A stretch of DNA of 41,808 nucleotides from a virus: positions 1 to 41,808 of the IMG/VR virus record IMGVR_UViG_3300021477_000002. One strand, written 5' to 3'. Below, one piece after another: positions 38,082-41,808 of the stretch (within the stretch, counting starts at the first letter, position 1; the number at the start of each line of letters is the position of its first letter). The notes under the pieces were generated by a model. It was not told where the DNA came from, did no database searches, and saw only the letters and a list, made by a program, of their open reading frames with translations. The position numbers and the translations under genes are program-made.

Positions 38082-39209
38082 ATGAGTACACAAGTTTGCA
38101 CAGGGATGTTTACGAATGTGGCTTCAACACCATATTTCATTCCATTACAACAATATGTGAGTGAGTTTCGTTTAAAAAACTTAACTCGTTCAGGTGTAAC
38201 TGTAGGGTCCGTAGCTGGTGCTTTGACTGCTACTAGAATTGTCGAAGCTTTCTTTAATCAAGCTTATCAAAATCCAGGGACAGCACAAATTATCGAAACA
38301 ACTACTGTTTCTGGTAACCATGCACTCATGAATATTGGTAACTTGAAGCAGAATGGTATTACAATTTTTAATTCAAGCAATCCTCCCACATATCCTGTAG
38401 TCGCGATACAATCGTTTACTCCAGGAACCACAACCGTTTGGGGGGCTACTGGCCATGGTTATCAGGTGGGGGATACAGTACGTGTTTATGGTCTTACAAG
38501 TGCACCTCAATTTAGTGGACTTGCAATGACCGTTACAGCCGTAACAACAAACACATTCACTACATTGTTGAATAGTACTGGAGCTACTACCTCAGTAGGT
38601 TCAGTCATAAAAACAGGTAACTTTCTGATTCCAACAAGATCGGGGACTTATCCTGAAAACAGAGTGATTGCTGCTATGACAAATGCTAATCCTATGGTTA
38701 TCACTACATTGGTTCAACAGAACTATTATGTCGGTGATGTCGTAACCTTTAGCATGCCGACAGTTTTTGGTGTTCCTCAGCTTTCAGCACAAACGACAGG
38801 GTTGCCAGTTCAAGCGACTGTTATTTCTGCTAATAATGCTGTAGGTACTCAGACCGTCACTCTTGCAGTAAATAGCACTAATTATGGTGTATTTGGAGGT
38901 GCTAATGGATGGCCAGCTTCTTCAAGCTATCCATTTACCTTCCCAACTATGGTTCCACAAGGAGAGGGAAATATTAATAATTTCCAAGCCTTTGGAGTCA
39001 ATCCAAGTCCATTACCATATGCAAACCAAGACGTGCTCAGCTTTGCAAAACAAGGCAATGGCGCTAATGGTGTGTATGTAGGTGCTGGAGATGGAACAGA
39101 TGCCGATATAACTGGCGGCATTATAGGAAGCACGGGTGATGTATGGGAATGGAGGGCAATAACAAGCCTTCAAGAGTTCCCAGCTAACATAAACGCTAAT
39201 TACGTTTAG
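38082..39209 (+). CDS. Putative head decoration or capsid-associated beta protein
   Basis: A 375-aa protein with GGAGGT before the ATG, 10 bases after the capsid stop. Residues 95-165 hold a beta-barrel unit (TTVWGATGHGYQVGDTVRVY) and residues 205-290 a second (TNANPMVITTLVQQNYYVGD..). The latter is repeated in the gene at 40070. Followed by a strong terminator, so capsid and this protein share an abundant transcript. A decoration or minor head role is inferred. Confidence 0.68.
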   Translation: MSTQVCTGMFTNVASTPYFIPLQQYVSEFRLKNLTRSGVTVGSVAGALTATRIVEAFFNQAYQNPGTAQIIETTTVSGNHALMNIGNLKQNGITIFNSSNPPTYPVVAIQSFTPGTTTVWGATGHGYQVGDTVRVYGLTSAPQFSGLAMTVTAVTTNTFTTLLNSTGATTSVGSVIKTGNFLIPTRSGTYPENRVIAAMTNANPMVITTLVQQNYYVGDVVTFSMPTVFGVPQLSAQTTGLPVQATVISANNAVGTQTVTLAVNSTNYGVFGGANGWPASSSYPFTFPTMVPQGEGNINNFQAFGVNPSPLPYANQDVLSFAKQGNGANGVYVGAGDGTDADITGGIIGSTGDVWEWRAITSLQEFPANINANYV

Positions 39210-39214
39210 TCTAT

Positions 39215-39244
39215 AGGAGGGGAGAAATCCCCTCCTTTTTTTTT
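39215..39244 (+). terminator. Intrinsic terminator after the capsid operon
   Basis: aggagggg / cccctcct (8 bp) around agaaat, with a run of nine or more T's from 39235. It is 6 bases past the stop at 39209. Confidence 0.9.
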
Positions 39245-39298
39245 CTTGCTGACAATTTAAATTTTAAAGTTTATTGATAAGAAAAAAAGGAGTCATTT

Positions 39299-39868
39299 AT
39301 GACCGAGAATACCGTTTTGGAAGATGTGCAAGTTGAATCTAAAGAAAACGATTTGGATGCTCTACAAACTGAAATTGATGAAGCTAGATTAGAACTAGAA
39401 AAAACCAAGAAAGAACTTGAAGAAAAGAAACAGGAATTGAAAGCGGTTCCGGCAAGAGAAATTTCACAAGATGAGAAAGAATTATCTGAAAGGCAAGTTT
39501 CAAATAGAAGCAAGAAAAGCGAACTTTCATTAAAGATTGAAAGGCAAAAAGACTATGACAATGTGAAAGTTACAGGAAAATTCATGAATATTAGAAATCC
39601 TGGCCAGAGTAAAAAACTTCCATACATTAAATACAATGACGACCCAGTCAAATGGCATAATTTCAATCATAATCAAGTCTATACGATTCTTAGAGGGTTT
39701 GTTGATCAAATAAACGGAGGAAAAAAAGAAGATCCTCATTATTACACTCCTAGATTTACGCAGAAGCAAGGCAATCAAGTTTTGAGTGAAACTCCTGGGG
39801 AAAACTCTGCGATTGCTTCTGTTGATAGTAGCCAAAAGATGTATGCCTTTGTTCCGGTGAATTTCTAA
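39299..39868 (+). CDS. Hypothetical structural-region protein with coiled coil
   Basis: A 189-aa protein with GGAG 6 bases before the ATG. Residues 18-50 are a Glu/Lys coiled coil (EIDEARLELEKTKKELEEKK). Residues 85-189 form a distinct domain (VTGKFMNIRNPGQSKKLPYI, WHNFNHNQVYTILRGFVDQI), a pattern I associate with small proteins near the head genes of related phages. Stop shares a base with the next ATG. Confidence 0.64.
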   Translation: MTENTVLEDVQVESKENDLDALQTEIDEARLELEKTKKELEEKKQELKAVPAREISQDEKELSERQVSNRSKKSELSLKIERQKDYDNVKVTGKFMNIRNPGQSKKLPYIKYNDDPVKWHNFNHNQVYTILRGFVDQINGGKKEDPHYYTPRFTQKQGNQVLSETPGENSAIASVDSSQKMYAFVPVNF

Positions 39869-40077
39869 TGGAAAAAGAAACTTACGCATCTTACTTGGAA
39901 TGTTTTTTTCGTCAATTCATGGCTTTTTGTGAGTTCATGAATGATAGCGAAGGAAAGATCGAAACTGAGAAATATGCAAATCATTTTCTATATAGCTATC
40001 AAAAGAGATTAGAAGTCCAGATGGATGAAAAAGGGATCAAGTATGTAAAGCAGCTTTACACGGAGTCAGATGTCTAG
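39868..40077 (+). CDS. Small hypothetical protein of head-completion operon
   Basis: A 69-aa helical protein (MEKETYASYLECFFRQFMAF..). Overlaps the upstream stop by one base (TAATG) and the next gene by 8 bases, so it is fully embedded in the operon. No family recognised. Confidence 0.62.
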   Translation: MEKETYASYLECFFRQFMAFCEFMNDSEGKIETEKYANHFLYSYQKRLEVQMDEKGIKYVKQLYTESDV

Positions 40078-40501
40078 CATTGTCTATTACCCAGGTTACT
40101 CACAAGTTGTCGTGACTCAGAATCTAGTCACTAAGCAGATTGCTTCGATCACTAATGCAAATCCTATGGTCGTCACTACAACTAACGATCATAATTACGT
40201 GGCTGGCATGGATGTGACTTTCTTGATTCCTTCACAATTCGGAATGACTCAGCTTAATGGATTAATCGGACAAGTCTTGTCTTTGACTGCTAATACATTG
40301 ACGATAGGGATCGACTCTATGCATTTCAGTGCGTTTGCCTATCCTAGTCCCCTTCCTTCTGCTTACACGCCTCCTTCGGTAATCCCTAACAACTCTGGCC
40401 CTTATTTGCCTCCGCAGCCATTGCCTTATGGCAATCAGGAATCTTTTGAGGGTGTTATTTACAATAATGGGCCGCCAGGCGACCCCGTAAACGGGATGTA
40501 A
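40070..40501 (+). CDS. Putative head/tail beta protein (shares a domain with the gene at 38082)
   Basis: A 143-aa protein. Residues 26-100 (ITNANPMVVTTTNDHNYVAG .. LTANTLTIGIDSMHFSAFAY) line up with residues 205-290 of the protein from 38082 (MTNANPMVITTLVQQNYYVG ...). Both end in a Pro-rich run with PLPY.NQ. The single domain here and the longer version upstream suggest duplication in the head module. Confidence 0.66.
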   Translation: MSSIVYYPGYSQVVVTQNLVTKQIASITNANPMVVTTTNDHNYVAGMDVTFLIPSQFGMTQLNGLIGQVLSLTANTLTIGIDSMHFSAFAYPSPLPSAYTPPSVIPNNSGPYLPPQPLPYGNQESFEGVIYNNGPPGDPVNGM

Positions 40502-40502
40502 T

Positions 40503-41808
40503 ATGACAGCTTTTACTCAATTAGTTAGTTTGCAGCAGATGGAGAATACTGTCAGGCGTATGACTGCGCGTTATACCGAGCAGCAGATGCCTACCACTCA
40601 AATCGATTATTATATTAATTTAGCTTATATAATTCATTTTCCAGAACAATTTAAAAATCTTAAATTAACTAAACCTTATGTTTTTACTACAATTCCTAAT
40701 GTGGATACTTATGACTTTGTTTATGAGGCTGGGCTTGTAGACGATCCGACTCTGCCACCAGGAAATAAGGCAGTTCCAGGAAACATCCAAATAACCCCTC
40801 CAGTGTATTGTCAGGGATATATTTTAAGATACTTTCAGGATAAAACGACTTTTTATAATCGATGGCCTAATCTGAGCGTGAATCAGCAAATAAATACAGG
40901 AAATGGAGTAATTGGAAAGACATATTCTGGAATAATACCACCTACACCATTCTACAGAGCTCAATTAGACATTTTCGGAAATGTGACAGAACCCGGAGTG
41001 GTTATCTCCTCTTTCGATAACACAGGTTATAATTACACACTTACAGATGTTCCATCTCCTAATAGCAACACAGGCGCCCTATATGACGCCCAGGGAAATG
41101 ATGTCGGTACCGTGAATTATGTGACAGGTGCATATACTTTTACCGTAAATGGTTCCAGCGTTATTCCTAAGGGAGATCCGATCTATGCTGCCGTTGTGCC
41201 TTATCAATCTTCTAGGCCGACAGATGTTCTCTTCTATAACCAACAGATCATATTCAGGCCATGTCCTCAACAAGTCTACCTTGTCGAGTTCCAGATAAGT
41301 CAGCAGCCGACACAATTGATTGCTACCAATCAGGCTCCCGAGCTTGACGAATGGTATCTTTTCATCTGTGCTATCGCTGCAAAACTTATCTATACAGATT
41401 TTCCAGATCCTGAAGGGATGGCACAGCTCATGCCGATATATCAGGATCAATTGCAGATGGCGCAGAGGCGTTCATTGAGACAGATGAGCAGCCAGAGGGC
41501 TTCGACAATATTTAGTCAGCCTGAAGGCCACTCGCGTCTTGGTTTTGGGGAACTGAGTACAGTGGGAGTTCAGGATAAAATGATTAATCCACAATTAGAA
41601 TTATTCCCTAATACATCTAAGCAAGAGATCATCCAGGGTGATTGCCTAGAAGTCATGCGAAGCATGGCAGAGAGTAGCATTGATTTTATTTGTACCGATC
41701 CTCCTTACGGACTACATTTTATGGGGAAAGATTGGGATAAGTTTAAAAAGAGTAATTTTGACGAATCAAATGATTATAAACAAATGGAAGATCGAAGTAG
41801 ACGAGCAA
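40503..41808 (+). CDS. Head-tail structural protein fused in frame to a DNA methyltransferase (N-terminal 425 codons and beyond)
   Basis: I read codon by codon from ATG 40503 to the end of the window without a stop; the frame continues at base 1 to TAA 1332, giving 868 aa. Residues 1-355 resemble the podovirus head-completion/tail adaptor protein (SLQQMENTVRRMTARYTEQQ; INLAYIIHFPEQFK; YDFVYEAG; FRPCPQQVYLVEFQISQQPT; then LDEWYLFICAIAAKLIY and a Gln/Arg-rich tail). Residue 360 (ATG 41580) begins a complete N6/N4 methyltransferase with DPPY at 399-402. GGGAG lies 11 bases before ATG 41580, so a separate methyltransferase could also be made from inside the gene. Starts 1 base after the preceding stop. 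Confidence 0.85.
   Translation, partial: MTAFTQLVSLQQMENTVRRMTARYTEQQMPTTQIDYYINLAYIIHFPEQFKNLKLTKPYVFTTIPNVDTYDFVYEAGLVDDPTLPPGNKAVPGNIQITPPVYCQGYILRYFQDKTTFYNRWPNLSVNQQINTGNGVIGKTYSGIIPPTPFYRAQLDIFGNVTEPGVVISSFDNTGYNYTLTDVPSPNSNTGALYDAQGNDVGTVNYVTGAYTFTVNGSSVIPKGDPIYAAVVPYQSSRPTDVLFYNQQIIFRPCPQQVYLVEFQISQQPTQLIATNQAPELDEWYLFICAIAAKLIYTDFPDPEGMAQLMPIYQDQLQMAQRRSLRQMSSQRASTIFSQPEGHSRLGFGELSTVGVQDKMINPQLELFPNTSKQEIIQGDCLEVMRSMAESSIDFICTDPPYGLHFMGKDWDKFKKSNFDESNDYKQMEDRSRRA
41778..41808. repeat. Terminal direct repeat (second copy)
   Basis: Identical to bases 1-31; see the first copy. Coding phase is preserved across the join. Confidence 0.93.

Noticed and set aside
41079-41450. 123-codon minus-strand frame
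   Set aside because: It is antisense to the structural half of the fusion gene and has no ribosome site or motif.
1-41808. Alternative code with TAG read as an amino acid throughout the genome
   Set aside because: Several genes end properly at TAG next to a following start (for example 34003-34005 and 34192-34194), so the capsid TAG is a special case rather than a genome-wide recoding.

Overview
The window is one complete circularly closed phage genome. Its last 31 bases (41778-41808) repeat its first 31, so the unique length is 41,777 bp, and one long reading frame runs through the join. Gene content points to a podovirus-type tailed phage of the P22 / N4-gp56 kind: a P22-like portal, a large terminase, a scaffold followed by an N4-gp56 family major capsid protein, a run of Gly/Gln-rich internal virion (ejection) proteins, and long repetitive tail fibres. 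The DNA is AT-rich, starts are mostly ATG with AAGGAG-like ribosome sites, and no tRNA gene was found. The host cannot be fixed from the sequence alone; it should be a low-GC bacterium with ordinary sigma70-type promoters. I recognised no integrase, DNA polymerase, endolysin or CRISPR array.

Layout. (1) 1-18.5 kb, plus strand: the end of a virion protein-methyltransferase fusion, three tandem NHV-motif tail proteins, a large tail protein (838 aa), three internal virion proteins, then a tail-fibre module (12.1-18.5 kb) with a beta-solenoid fibre, a collar-plus-propeller fibre, a glycosyltransferase and a small lipoprotein. Minus-strand islands interrupt this region at 3.2, 6.5-6.9 and 10.5-12.05 kb; the largest carries a C5-cytosine methyltransferase. 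(2) 18.6-21.3 kb, minus strand: a recombination operon (YqaJ/lambda-exonuclease-like nuclease, RecT-like annealing protein and small genes), started by a promoter at 21.29-21.32 kb. (3) 21.35-27.4 kb, plus strand: an Xre/Cro-like regulator, a structured RNA, a winged-helix protein, a replication initiator carrying its own iterons, a DnaC-like loader, a RusA-like resolvase and a dense array of tiny genes joined by a repeated stop/start cassette. (4) 27.4-41.8 kb, plus strand: small and large terminase, portal, about a dozen small genes (including an Acb2/Tad1-type sponge against host immune signals, and a structured RNA), scaffold, the interrupted capsid gene, and head-completion genes leading back into the fusion.

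Three points deserve most attention. The major capsid gene is cut by two related group I introns (346 and 361 nt) whose splice sites can be placed to the base. The same gene has an in-frame TAG inside a short extra segment, so splicing alone does not restore a full capsid protein. And the head-tail protein at 40503 continues without a stop into a complete N6/N4 DNA methyltransferase (868 aa in all) across the contig junction. The switch region at 21.3 kb (divergent promoters, operator-like palindrome, Cro-like gene) and the lambda-like origin inside the initiator gene suggest how early expression and replication are organised.
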